From positions 866,677-930,676 of the forward strand of contig NW_020947390.1 of the NCBI RefSeq assembly GCF_900497805.2: 64,000 bases of DNA, written 5' to 3'. A program made the position numbers and the translations under genes. Source of the stretch: Vombatus ursinus. Lineage: Eukaryota > Chordata > Mammalia > Diprotodontia > Vombatidae. Shown piece after piece: positions 55,235-64,000 of this stretch. The notes below the pieces were generated by a model that was not told where the DNA came from, made no database searches, and worked only from the letters and a program-made list of their open reading frames with translations. How positions within the stretch are numbered: the stretch's first letter is position 1; each line of letters begins with the position of its first letter.

Positions 55235-55380
55235 TTGACTTTACCACTTGTTGCCTCTGAGATCTTGGATAATTCTTTATAACTTTCTCTTCATCTGTAA
55301 AATAAGATTGGACTAAAATAAGGTTGGACTAGGTGAATTCTGAGGTCCTGTCCAATTCTGATAAGCTATGACTTTATGAT
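55235..55380 (+). repeat. CORE-SINE, 3' part
   Basis: 'gcctctgagatcttggataa', 'tctcttcatctgtaaaataa', 'gttggactaggtgaattctg' and 'aggtcctgtccaattctgat' form the core and tail. A short tandem copy of 'aagattggactaaaat' is present. Confidence 0.7.
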
Positions 55381-56002
55381 GGTGCCAGTATCCTTTCAGC
55401 TGATTTTATAAATCCTAATTCAACTATGAAAACAAGCAGAGACCATCTGCTTTATATCCAAAATAAATCAGGAAAAGGACTAATGAAAATTAGGTATTAG
55501 CAAAGTAAGCAGTTCAGTAATAGACATGATAGTTTTGTTTGTTTATTTGCTTTTATAAAACTGAAAATTGCTAGAAGTTTAGAGCTTTTAGAAGGAAGAT
55601 GCTATATGATAAGGCAACACTATGAAGTTTTGGGACAATGGGTTGAAAGCTAAGGAAAGTCTTTTATCAACTCTGTCACTATCTAATAAAGGTTGGAAAA
55701 ATCACTCAACCATTATGGGACTCCATGTCTCTACTGAACAATGAAGGCATAATTCTAAGGGATTAAAAAGATGTACCACTGATATACTGTGATTCCTAAG
55801 GGGGCAAATTTGGTAACACAATCTCTCCACTTCCATTTCTGAAACCTATCCCATTTCCTATTTCTTCTTTTATTCTGAAAACAGGTATTCTATGATAAGT
55901 TGTATTTTGTAGTTTCCTTCTCAATGTACCTGAAGGCAATACTGTGATCTGTCCTTTGTCTTCTAGGGCATTACACCATGGTTTTAATTCATCTTTGCGG
56001 GA
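55381..56002. other. No gene; unassigned
   Basis: A degraded SINE may lie at about 55660-55740 ('caactctgtcactatctaat'). The minus-strand frame at 55796-56023 has no known domain and runs into the 7SL copy. Confidence 0.35.
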
Positions 56003-56282
56003 TGAGGGACTGGGTCTTTCCATCTCTCACTAGAAGTACAATGGCCACACAGGCACATCGCACTGATAGACATGGATGATTTGAATAGCCTGGGCCAGTT
56101 CTTTCTTCCTGAAGCAGCCTGGTATTCACCATCCCAGGAACTCACCAAATTGGTGTCAGATTTAGGTCTTACCTTACAGACTTTTAACTTTATTAGTGCT
56201 CAGAACTTTTGAGCTCAAGAAATCAGCCAGCCTCAACATCCTTAGTAGCAAGGATTACAGGTTTATGAATCAGCACCATGTT
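56003..56282 (-). pseudogene. 7SL (SRP) RNA copy, nearly full length
   Basis: Read on the minus strand from 56282, the words follow 7SL from end to end: 'catggtgctg...aacctgtaatcc' (7SL 'gcctgtagtccc'), 'gttgaggctggctgatttct', 'tgagctcaaaagttctgagc', 'aatttggtgagttcctggga', 'gaataccaggctgcttcagg', 'aactggcccaggctattc', 'gtgcgatgtgcctgtgtggc', 'cattgtacttctagtgagag', 'aaagacccagtccct'. It is about 280 nt against about 300 for the functional RNA. Every region carries many substitutions and 7SL's GC-rich stems are decayed, so it is an old retropseudogene rather than the working SRP RNA gene. No A-tail or target duplication could be placed with certainty. Confidence 0.8.
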
Positions 56283-56644
56283 TTAATCTTACCCTTTCTC
56301 CCTCCTCCCTACCTTTGATCTTAGCAAGCTGATAGGAAGAAAGTATTTGCAAAGAGGAGCTTACTAAACCAAATCTCTGATAGTATAAATCACAAGATAT
56401 TGGGGGGGCAGAACTTTTTTGGTGTCCCCTTTATTATACCACATAGACAACTCTCTGCTTTTACTATTTATAAAATGGCCCATGTAATTAAGCTAAAAGT
56501 ATAAAAAGCAGTAAAATGATTATTTCTTCAGGACTTATTAACCACTAGACTTTAAACACCATGAGATCAAAGACCATATATTTATTTCTTCATTTTCTCA
56601 TCATTGCACAGTGGTTAATAAGTTGTTGCAGAATAAGATAGGAA
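56283..56644. other. No gene; unassigned
   Basis: No repeat words. 56520-56640 could hold an old L2-type tail ('ccatgagatcaaagaccata'). Confidence 0.35.
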
Positions 56645-58200
56645 CATGTTAGTGATTCAGGCATTGTGCCAAGCTCTGGAAATACAAATAAAGGCAAAAA
56701 ACAATCTCTGCCTTGAAGGATCTTATGTTATATTAATGGTGACAAGATGTAAATAACTAGTTAAATATATATACAAAATTGATTAAGGTAATCTAAAAGG
56801 GGAAGGCATTAGCTGCTGGGGAGAAGAGAAAAAGGTTCCTTATAGAAAGTGAGATTTGAGTTACGTTTTGAAGGAAGTCAGGTAACTAAGAGGCAGAGGT
56901 GAGGAGGATGAGCATTCCAAACATGGGGGACATCCAATGAAAACCTACTGAGATGAGGTATGAAATGATGTTTTGGAGGAACTGCAAGTAGACTCATGTA
57001 GTTGGATGGCATGTACATTGAAGAAGACTGGACAGATGTGAAAGAGTCAATCTGTAAAAAAAAATGTAAAAGATAAACAGAAGACTTTGTTTTGGGGGTA
57101 ACTAGGTGGTTCAATGGATAAAGTACCAGGCCTAGATTCTGGAAGCCCAGAGTACAAATCAGACCTAAGATTTTTCTTAGTTACTAGGCAAGTAACTTAG
57201 CCTCTGCTTGCCTCAGTTTTCTCATGTATAAAATGGAGATAATAGCATCTAGCTCACATGGTTGCTATGAGCATCAAATGACATAACAACTATAAAATGT
57301 TTAGTACAATGCCAGGCACAGAGTGTTACATAAATGTTATTATTATTATTGATCCTACAGGTAAAAGAAAGTCATGGGAGCTCATTGAGAAGTGAGTAAC
57401 ATGGTCAGGCATACACTTTAGGAAAATCACATCAGCAGTTAAATATAGAATGAATTAGATTTGGGGGCAGGGAGAGACTTGAGGCAGGAAGACTAATTAG
57501 AAAGCTATTGCAATAGTACAAGAGAAAAGTGATAAGAACTTATACTATATTTGTGACTATATGAGTGGAAAAAAAGATGTAAACAAGAGATGTAAAGGTA
57601 GAAAAGGCAAGATTTGGCAATTGATTGGATTTATGGGGTGAGTGAGAGTAAGCAGACAAGGATTACACAGATGTGATGAACCTGGGTGACTGGGAGGATG
57701 CTGGTGCCCTCACCAGTAATAAGAAATTTTGGAAGAGACTGAAGGGAGAGAAAAGAGAGTCAGTTCTGTTTTAGATAAGTTAAGAGGCAAATAGAGATGT
57801 GTGATTCTAGAGAGACTTGGACTAGATTTGTATATCTGGTTTTCACCTACATAGAGATGATAATTTAAAATCATAAAAACTGAACAGATCACCAAGTGAG
57901 CAAGTAAAAGTTGACAAGAGAGGAAGAGCCAGAACAGAACCTTGGGGTACACCTACCTTTAGTGAGCATGACTAGGATAAAAAAAACCAGCATATGAGAC
58001 TATGTCAGACAGGCCAGACATAGGAGAAGAACCAGGAGAGATCAGTGTCAAGAAAATTTAGAGAGGAGAAGTTAACTGAGCTTCGGAGAAATCAAGATTA
58101 GGAGCAGGTCATTATATTTGGCAATAAAGAAATCCTTGGTATCATTGGTTACTGTCTATAAAAAAGTTGCCTTGGAAATTGCAGTTGGGTCAGTGTAAAA
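56645..58200 (+). repeat. Unassigned old repeat, most complete copy, split by a SINE
   Basis: Block A 'caggcattgtgccaagctct', 'ctctgccttgaaggatctta'. Block B 'agtgagatttgagttacgtt', 'gagcattccaaacatggggg'. Block C 'gggagctcattgagaagtga', 'cactttaggaaaatcacatc', 'aggaagactaattagaaagc'. Block D 'ggcaattgattggatttatg', 'gtgactgggaggatgctggt', 'agaaattttggaagagactg'. Block E 'aaccttggggtacacctacc', 'tagtgagcatgac'. The SINE at 57095-57350 lies between B and C. No open frame spans the blocks. It should serve as the reference copy for the other members. Confidence 0.6.
57095..57350 (+). repeat. THER/MIR-type CORE-SINE, full length
   Basis: Head 'ggtaactaggtggttcaatg', 'cctagattctggaagcccag', core 'taggcaagtaacttagcctc', 3' part 'catggttgctatgagcatca', 'caatgccaggcacagagtgt', ending in (ATT)n. 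Confidence 0.85.
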
Positions 58201-58800
58201 GTTTAGAGGACAGATTATTTGTAAATCTAAGTAATTATAAAAATATTTCTGTAATTGTACTTTTGAATAATTCACTCTGATTATTTAGGCAGCATAATCA
58301 AATAACTGCAATCATCAGAGGACTCATAGTGAATCAGTAGCCCAGAATAAATCCAGCCTTGGAGACATTCCTTTCCTTCTGCTGTTGTTTGAGTGGACTA
58401 TTCTAATTGTCAGTATGTTTATGGTGCATGGCTGGCACATAGAAAGTACTTAAGTTCCAAAAAGTTCAAAAGTAACCCAACTGTAGAAGATACATATATC
58501 TCTATCTATATCTATCTACGTATCAATAGATAGATATAGATAGAGATATATTCCTTTAGAATCAGGAATCTATGAGTGCAGGCTAGCAAGCAAATAAATA
58601 AATGAATGCACACATACATATGTATATAAAAATAACATTTTGGTTTTAATTATAATAAATAAAATTAATAATAAATATTAATTATAAAATACATTATACA
58701 TTTGAAATGTATTAAAAATACATATTTCAAATTTGGTATGATTTTATTGGTATAAGTCACTCCTAGTAAGGGAAATCCTTCTACTGTTGCAAGTCTACAT
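58201..58800. other. No gene; AT-rich, with a perfect inverted repeat
   Basis: An L2-like end may lie at 58420-58455 ('tgcatggctggcacatagaa'). The inverted repeat at 58494-58551 is listed separately. 58600-58740 is very AT-rich. Confidence 0.45.
58494..58551. repeat. Perfect 25-bp inverted repeat, 8-base loop
   Basis: The arms 58494-58518 and 58527-58551 are exact reverse complements made of TATC/GATA-type units around 'cgtatcaa'. It could extrude as a cruciform. The strand switch inside a tetranucleotide repeat also appears at 17870-17940. Confidence 0.95.
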
Positions 58801-58802
58801 CT

Positions 58803-59062
58803 CTAGAGGCAGCAAGGTAGTATAAGAGATAGAGATCTGGGCCCTGGATTCAGGGAGACCTGAGTTCAAAGTCATCCTTACTAGCTGGGTGACCCTGGGT
58901 AAGGCATTTAACCAGTGTATGCCTCAGTATCTGCAACTGTAAAATGGAGATAGTATTAGGACCTACCTGCCCCGGTTGTTGTGAGAATCAAATGAGATAA
59001 TATTTGTAAAGTACTTAACTCAGTGCCTGGCACATAATAAGAGCTTAATAAATGCTTGGTCC
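58803..59062 (+). repeat. THER/MIR-type CORE-SINE, full length
   Basis: Head 'ggcagcaaggtagtataaga', 'gattcagggagacctgagtt', core 'tagctgggtgaccctgggta', 'ggttgttgtgagaatcaaat', tail 'cagtgcctggcacataataa', 'gcttaataaatgcttg'. Its last bases were used as the target site of the LINE that follows. Confidence 0.9.
59047..59062 (+). repeat. Target-site duplication, left copy
   Basis: 'aataaatgcttggtcc', identical to 62149-62164. It follows 'gctt', giving a TT/AATA insertion site close to the L1 endonuclease preference TT/AAAA. Confidence 0.85.
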
Positions 59063-59937
59063 ACAAGATGATGGAGTAAAAGCAGCGACTTGCTTGTGCT
59101 TTCCCCCAAACCCCTCCAAATACCTATAAAAAGTGACTATAAACAAATTCTAAAGCAGCAGAACCCACAAAAAGACAGGGTGAAACAAATTTACACCCCA
59201 AGACAACCAACCCAAGATAATGGTTGATGGGAAAGGTCTGTTGCATCAGGCTGGATGAGGAGCGCAGTTCAGCATTGGCAGCACAGGCAAAGACAGAGTC
59301 CCCAGCAATCCTGGAGCAGGCCTCAGGGACCTGACTCACAGGCAGCTGTGGCAGTTTCCAGACTTCTCAACCAACAAACACTAAAAACAACTTAGAAGGT
59401 CAGTAGGAAAGGTCTGTCTGACCTAGATGAGAGAGGAGCATGGTCCAGTTCTAGCCCCAGGGCGGCAGCTGTGGCAGTGGCTGCTTCCAGAGCTCTTGGC
59501 CCACACAGATGGTTGGGGGAGGGGGAAGTGGCTGAACAGAGGGGGATTTCAGGGTTCTCTTTGCTGGCATTGAGGCTGGATCATCTTCTGTTGCCCATGC
59601 TTGGATCTAGATTGCAGTCCTGGGTGGTGGCTAGGGCGAGGAGGAGCACTGGCAAGGCCAAGCTTGTGTTGGTGGTGGAGAGGGAATCCTCTTCACAGTT
59701 CTAAGGCAGAAAAGAGTACTTGTGATCACTCACAGACCAGAGAACAGGCCAGGAAAGGAGTAAACACCTCTCTTTCGGTCATACCATCTTGGAAGAACTG
59801 AAAATTTACAGGTCCCTAGAAGTATCTCTGAAAACAACTGCACAAAACACCCAAAACTTGGGACAGTACATTTTCCACACTGGAAGCAGACCCCTACCTT
59901 AACAAAGAGTTAAAAAGTCAAATAATTGCCTGGGAAC
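59063..59937 (+). promoter_or_regulatory. 5' untranslated region of the ORF1-only LINE, internally repeated
   Basis: It should hold the internal Pol II promoter. Two diverged units follow each other: about 59222-59370 and about 59396-59505. They share 'aaaggtctgt', 'gatgag...gaggagc' and 'ggcagctgtggcagt' in the same order. Such repeated units recall promoter monomers known from rodent L1. Promoter activity is inferred, not visible. Confidence 0.6.
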
Positions 59938-60930
59938 ATGAGCAAAAAGAGAAAAAATCTCAGACTAAAGAATCTTACTTTGGTGACAAAGAAGATCAAA
60001 ACATATAACAAGAAGACAACAAAGCCAAAACTCCTACATCCAAAGCCTCCAAGAAAAAATATGAATTGGTCTCAGTCCATTGACATGCTCAAAAAGGATT
60101 TTGAAAAGCATGTAAGAGGAGTAGAGGAAAAAAGGGAAAGAAAAATGAGAGTGATGCAAGAAAATCATGAAAAAGGAGTCTACAGCTTGCTAAAGGAGAC
60201 CACAAAAAAAAATACTGAAGAAAATAACATTTTGAAAAATAGATTAACCCAAATGGCAAAAGAGGGCCAAAAATTCAGTGAGTGGAAGAATACCTTAAAA
60301 AGAAGAATTGGCCAAATAGAAAAGGAGGCCTAAAAACTCACTGAAGAAAATAATTGCTTAAAAATTACAATGGAGAAAATGGAAGGTAATGACTCTATGA
60401 GAAATCAAGAAATTATAAAATAAAACTAACAAAAATGGAAAAAAAAGAAGCCAATGTGAAATATCTCATTGGAAAAACAATTTACCTGGAAAATAGATCC
60501 AGGAGAGATCATTTAAAAATTATTGGACTATCTGAAAGCCACGATAAAAAAGAGTCTAGACATCATCTTTCAAAAAATTATCAAGGAAAATTGCCCTGAT
60601 ATTCTAGAACCAGAGGGTAAAATAGAAATTGAAAGAATCCACCAATCATCTCCTGAAAGACATCCCTACTCCTAGGAATATTATAGCCAAATTCCAGAGT
60701 CCCAGGTCAAGTAGAAAATATTGCAAGTAGCCAGAAAGAAACAATTCAAGTATTGTGGAAACACAATCAGGATAACACAAAATCTAGCAGCTTCTATATT
60801 AAGGGATCAGATGGCTTGGAATATGATATTCTGGAGGTTAAAGGAGCTAGGATTAAAACAAAGAATCACCTATCCAGCAAAACTGGGTATAGTCTTTCAG
60901 AGGGAAAGTAGAAATTCAATGAAATAGAGG
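59938..60930 (+). pseudogene. ORF1 of the HAL1-like LINE
   Basis: The ATG at 59938 gives 'MSKKRKNLRLKNLTL'. A basic N-terminus (about 1-45) and a long coiled coil ('KKNTEENNILKNRLTQ') run to a stop codon at 60331-60333. The frame beyond it continues coiled-coil sequence ('KLTEENNCLKITME'), and 'ENRSRRDHLKIIGLSESH' marks the RRM. The C-terminal domain is clear at 60721-60927: 'NTIRITQNLAASILRD', 'RLKELGLKQRITYPAKLG' (L1 family form 'ISYPAKL'). ORF1p binds its own RNA and forms trimers. Several later frame changes occur between the RRM and the C-terminal domain. The usual length, about 330 residues, fits the span. Confidence 0.85.
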
Positions 60931-62013
60931 ACTTTCAAACATTCTTGATGAAAAGACCAGAGCTGAATAGAAAATTTGACTTTCAAATACAAGAGTCAAG
61001 AGAAGCATGAAAAGGTAAACAGGAAAGAGAAATCATAAGGCACTTTTAAAGTTGAACTGTTTACATTCCTACATGGAAAGATGATATTTGTAACTCATGA
61101 TACCTTTCTCAATATTTATAAACAGATAGATAATAGAGATTTTGTATATATATATATATACAGAGAGAGAGAGAGACAGACAGAGAGAGAGAGGACACAG
61201 GGGTGATATCTAAAAATAAAATTAAGGGGTGAGAGAGAGGATTGTACTAGGAGAAGGAGAAAGGGAGGGGTAGAATGGGGTAATTATCTCTCATAAAATA
61301 GGCAGGAAAAAGCTTTTACAGTGGAAAGGAAGAGGGGGGAGTTGAGAGGGAATGAGTGAATCTTACTTTCATTGGATTTGGCTTAAGGAAGGAATACCAT
61401 ACGCTGTCAATTGGGTATGAAAATCTATCTTACCCTACAGAAAAATGGGGGGGGGGAAGGGGATAAGAGAGGGGGAGATGATAGAAGGGAGGGCAGATTG
61501 GAGGGGGTAATCAGAAGCAAATACTTTTGAGGAAGGATGGGGTCAAATGAGAGAATAGAATAAATGGGGTGGGGCATGATAGGATGAAGGGAAATATAGT
61601 TAGTCTTTCATAACATGGCTATTATGGAAGTGTTTTTTCATGACTACACATGTATAACCTATATTGAATTGCTTGCCCTGTCAATGAGGGTGGGTTGGGA
61701 GGGAGGAAGGGAGATAATTTGGAACTCAAACTTTTAAAAATGAATGTTAAAAATTGTTTTTACATGCACCTGGGAAATAAGATGTACAGGCAATGGGATA
61801 TAGAAATCCATCCTGTCCTACAGGAAAATAAAAAGGAAAGGGGATAAGAGAAGGGGGGTGTGGTAACGGAAGGCAGATTGCTGGAAGAGGTATTCAGAAT
61901 GCATGCCATCTTGAGGTGGGGGGAAGGAAGAGATGGTGAGAAAATTTGGAACTCAAAATCTTGTGGAAGTAAATGTTGAAAACTAAAAATAAATTAATTA
62001 ATTAACAAAAAAG
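60931..62013 (+). repeat. 3' untranslated region of the HAL1-like LINE, with two tail units
   Basis: 60931-61120 continues the family sequence ('aagaccagagctgaatagaa'). 61141-61200 holds (TA)n(GA)n. Then come purine-rich parts and two related endings: the first ends near 61770 ('tttaaaaatgaatgttaaaa' then 'acatgcacctgggaaataag'), and the second ends near 61990 ('aactcaaaatcttgtggaag' then 'gaaaactaaaaataaatt'). The same double ending is in the copy at 40977-41480, so it is a family trait. Confidence 0.8.
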
Positions 62014-62148
62014 AGGGGTTGGGGTGAACAATAAAACTGATCTAGGTACTGAACTCATTGAGGAAGAAGATAAGATAAACAGAGACCCATTGTTTATTTG
62101 CCACTAAGTTATTGAAGAAAAAATAAATCTGGATCAGATTAACCTAAA
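62014..62148 (+). other. Candidate 3'-transduced segment
   Basis: After the LINE's A-rich end come 135 bp unlike any other LINE end here, then 'cctaaaaa' and the right target duplication. A polyadenylation word, AATAAA, at 62122-62127 lies about 21 bases before the end. This is what read-through of the element's own signal and use of a downstream one would leave. The source locus would carry this sequence next to a sister element. Confidence 0.6.
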
Positions 62149-62164
62149 AATAAATGCTTGGTCC
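62149..62164 (+). repeat. Target-site duplication, right copy
   Basis: 'aataaatgcttggtcc', identical over 16 bases to 59047-59062. Confidence 0.85.
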
Positions 62165-63104
62165 CTTACTTTCTTCAACTTAATGTGAGCCTTAAAATTT
62201 CTTGGAGTACTAAGTTTCTTGTAGTACTAGAGTTACCTGATTGTCCCATAGGATCACTTATCTTGTGTATATCCAAAGGGCAGGAGCAGGAGAGGAATGT
62301 ACAGCTTAGAGGTCAGATATGAACTTAGTTCTTCTTTAATTCCAATACGAACTCTGCTCTTCTCCTCTCTTTCCTCACTTTCCCTCCCCATATGTGAATA
62401 TATACATATATATTCTATTTAAATCCCCAAACTTTGTGATTTTTATTGCCTTATAAATGTTTTGTATTTCTTTAGAAGATAAACAAGTGGATATACCTTA
62501 GTGTGCCTCCACACAGATATGTAGCTTCATCTCCTCACTTAGACCTTTCTGAGACTGATCAACAAGAAATACTCATCACCCCCTTGAGCATGTATCCATG
62601 AATGAATGGAGCTACCTGGACTGTAGGTTGGCCAGTTAATTGACAAGTCAATGCTGCCTGTGTGTGGTATCACTACCAATGAGTCTCATGAGCTTTTGCT
62701 TTCTGCTTTGAGCTTGGGTCATCATGAGGTCTCCCCAGGTTGCTGCATAATTCTTTCTGTCTTGATGCTTAGAGAATCTTTGGAAACTTACTTCTGATCC
62801 TGAAAGTTGATCTTAGAGTTTTTAATTCTACTACTTGACTAATGGGACTTGTCCATGCTCATCATTTCTTGGTCAGCAAAACTATTTGAAGAGACTTGCA
62901 AAGCACCTGCATTATAAAAATAGAAGCTTTTGAAATCTAAATATTATATTGTGTATAGAAAATTCTATATTGAGTGAAAAAGCTGTCATAGTCTATAGAA
63001 GCCAAAATTAGTGACCACTAAGTCCTAGCTTCTTTTTTCCTTCTTCTAAGGTTAGTCAGGTGGACACTTGCATGTAAAATATTCATTTTTTTAAAAAAAA
63101 TTAG
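62165..63104. other. No gene; unassigned
   Basis: No diagnostic repeat words in 940 bp. Before the LINE insertion it was contiguous with the SINE at 58803. Confidence 0.4.
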
Positions 63105-63292
63105 TATCAATAGAGTACTTTCATCTATGTAAACACTATGTCCCCATTTTACAGATTAGAAATTGAGGGAAATAGGGATTAAGTGACTTGCTGCTGGTCA
63201 AACAGCTAGTCAGTTCTTGAAGCCAGATCTAAATTCAGATCTTTCTGACTCCAGGCCCATTGTTCTATCCACTACAACACCTAGCTGCCTCA
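63105..63292 (-). repeat. THER/MIR-type CORE-SINE, minus strand
   Basis: 'gtccccattttacagattag', 'agtgacttgctgctggtcaa', 'ctttctgactccaggcccat' and head 'tctatccactacaacaccta' with 'gctgcct'. Confidence 0.85.
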
Positions 63293-63679
63293 TATATTGT
63301 TGATTAATCCCTTAGAATTTCTTCTAATTCTGACATTCAATGATCCCAAAGATGTATATAATCATATAGTATATTTGTAGCTAGCTCAATATTAGCACTG
63401 GTCCAATAGCATAATGGAAAATTAGATTCATAAGTGCTTTCACTATGGAAACTCCCTCTGCCAAGACAGATCAGGAGATCGTTAACATCTTGTAGTCAGA
63501 GTTACCTGGTAGTACTGGTGATTATCCAGTGAGATAAGGTCAAAGGCAGAACTTGAAATTAGGTTCTTGACTTCAAAAGCTGCCCTTCTGTCCACTGTCT
63601 TGCTCCTTTAAATTCAGAGGACTAGTTGGAGAAGTTATAGAAGGAAGTAGAAACAAAATGAAAATGGATTTTAATCCAT

Positions 63680-63938
63680 AATAATAATAGCTAACATTTG
63701 TATCATACTTTATTGTTTGTAAAACTTGTTACATATGTTAATTCATTTCATATTCACAACAAAATACCCTGGGAGGTAGGTGGTATTATTATCACCATTT
63801 TACAGATGTGGGCACTGAGACCATAAGGTATTTTCCTAGGGTTACATAACTAATAAGTGTCTGATGCAGGATTTGAACTTGTGTTTTACTGACTGGAAGA
63901 CCAACACTTTATCCACTACACCACTAGGCTACTCAGCC
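63680..63938 (-). repeat. THER/MIR-type CORE-SINE, full length, minus strand
   Basis: 'aatagctaacatttgtatca', 'taccctgggaggtaggtggt', 'ccattttacagatgtgggca', 'gatgcaggatttgaacttgt' and head 'atccactacaccactaggct'. Bases 63293-63679 hold only a possible degraded SINE core near 63540-63600, and nothing else recognisable. Confidence 0.85.
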
Positions 63939-64000
63939 TAGGAAATCTAGTCCTTAATGTCTTTGGAATTGTTCATTCACCTAACAATCACTGATTCTTA

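Larger units (their letters stand above)
59063..62148 (+). mobile_element. ORF1-only LINE (HAL1-like), nearly full length, with 3' transduction
   Basis: The element starts at a typical L1 5' end ('acaagatgatggagtaaaag', family form 'ccaagatggcggagtaaagg'). It has an 875-bp leader, one ORF1 and then a 3' untranslated region. There is no endonuclease or reverse-transcriptase sequence between ORF1 and the 3' end, which is the layout of half-L1 (HAL1) elements that depend on L1 enzymes. Perfect 16-bp duplications flank it (59047-59062, 62149-62164). It differs from the L1 at 541, which has ORF2. ORF1 has several stop codons, so it is no longer active, but it is the youngest-looking long LINE in the window. 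Confidence 0.85.

Noticed and set aside
59471-59801. Open frames of 66 to 77 codons
   Set aside because: They lie in the GC-richer 5' leader of the ORF1-only LINE and are not conserved L1 features that I know.

Overview
The window is AT-rich, CpG-poor vertebrate DNA made almost entirely of interspersed repeats. The repeat set points to a marsupial. It includes MAR1-type SINEs with an RTE-like tail (a run of the type 'gaagagtcggacacgactga'), THER/MIR-type CORE-SINEs, many L3/CR1 and L2 remnants, RTE reverse-transcriptase fragments, L1 and ORF1-only (HAL1-like) LINEs whose 3' ends read 'ggaactcaaaatcttg...acatgtaattgg', and hAT miniatures with 'cagaggtgtcaaac'-type ends. I cannot fix the species. 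Family names are from memory and were not checked against a repeat library. I found no convincing host protein-coding exon on either strand; every longer open frame lies in a repeat, a microsatellite or a GC-rich LTR, or looks random.

Layout. 1-4140: CORE-SINEs, then an internally deleted L1 (541-4138). 4.1-15.6 kb: L3 and L2 tails, SINEs, a long unassigned old repeat (6715-8270), a minus-strand RTE fragment and three L2 3' ends in a row (13645-14855). 15.6-25.6 kb: L1 fragments in both orientations, an L3 carrying a MAR1 insertion, a 7SL RNA fragment beside an inverted repeat, and a 5'-truncated L1 end. 25.6-38.6 kb: nested SINEs, L3 copies, a hAT miniature, LTR remnants and long microsatellites. 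38.6-40.2 kb and 44.8-45.9 kb: the longest stretches where I see no repeat. 40.8-42.1, 50.0-51.7 and 56.6-58.2 kb: more copies of the unassigned old repeat, broken by a LINE 3' end, a CpG-rich solo LTR plus a hAT miniature, and a SINE. 52.2-53.9 kb: an L3 holding an L2 that holds an L1 end. 56.0-56.3 kb: a nearly full-length 7SL RNA copy on the minus strand. 59.06-62.15 kb: an almost complete ORF1-only LINE between perfect 16-bp target duplications, with a likely 3'-transduced segment.

The elements have no joint function; the window reads as a stack of insertions whose order can be worked out. L2 ends, the unassigned old repeat and most L3 copies lie in + orientation. The main points of interest are the complete ORF1-only LINE with its transduction, the two 7SL-derived copies, a recurring non-coding repeat family with a fixed block order, a 30-bp-stem hairpin at 44.75 kb, a perfect 25-bp inverted repeat at 58.5 kb, and the repeat-free islands that may be conserved non-coding DNA.
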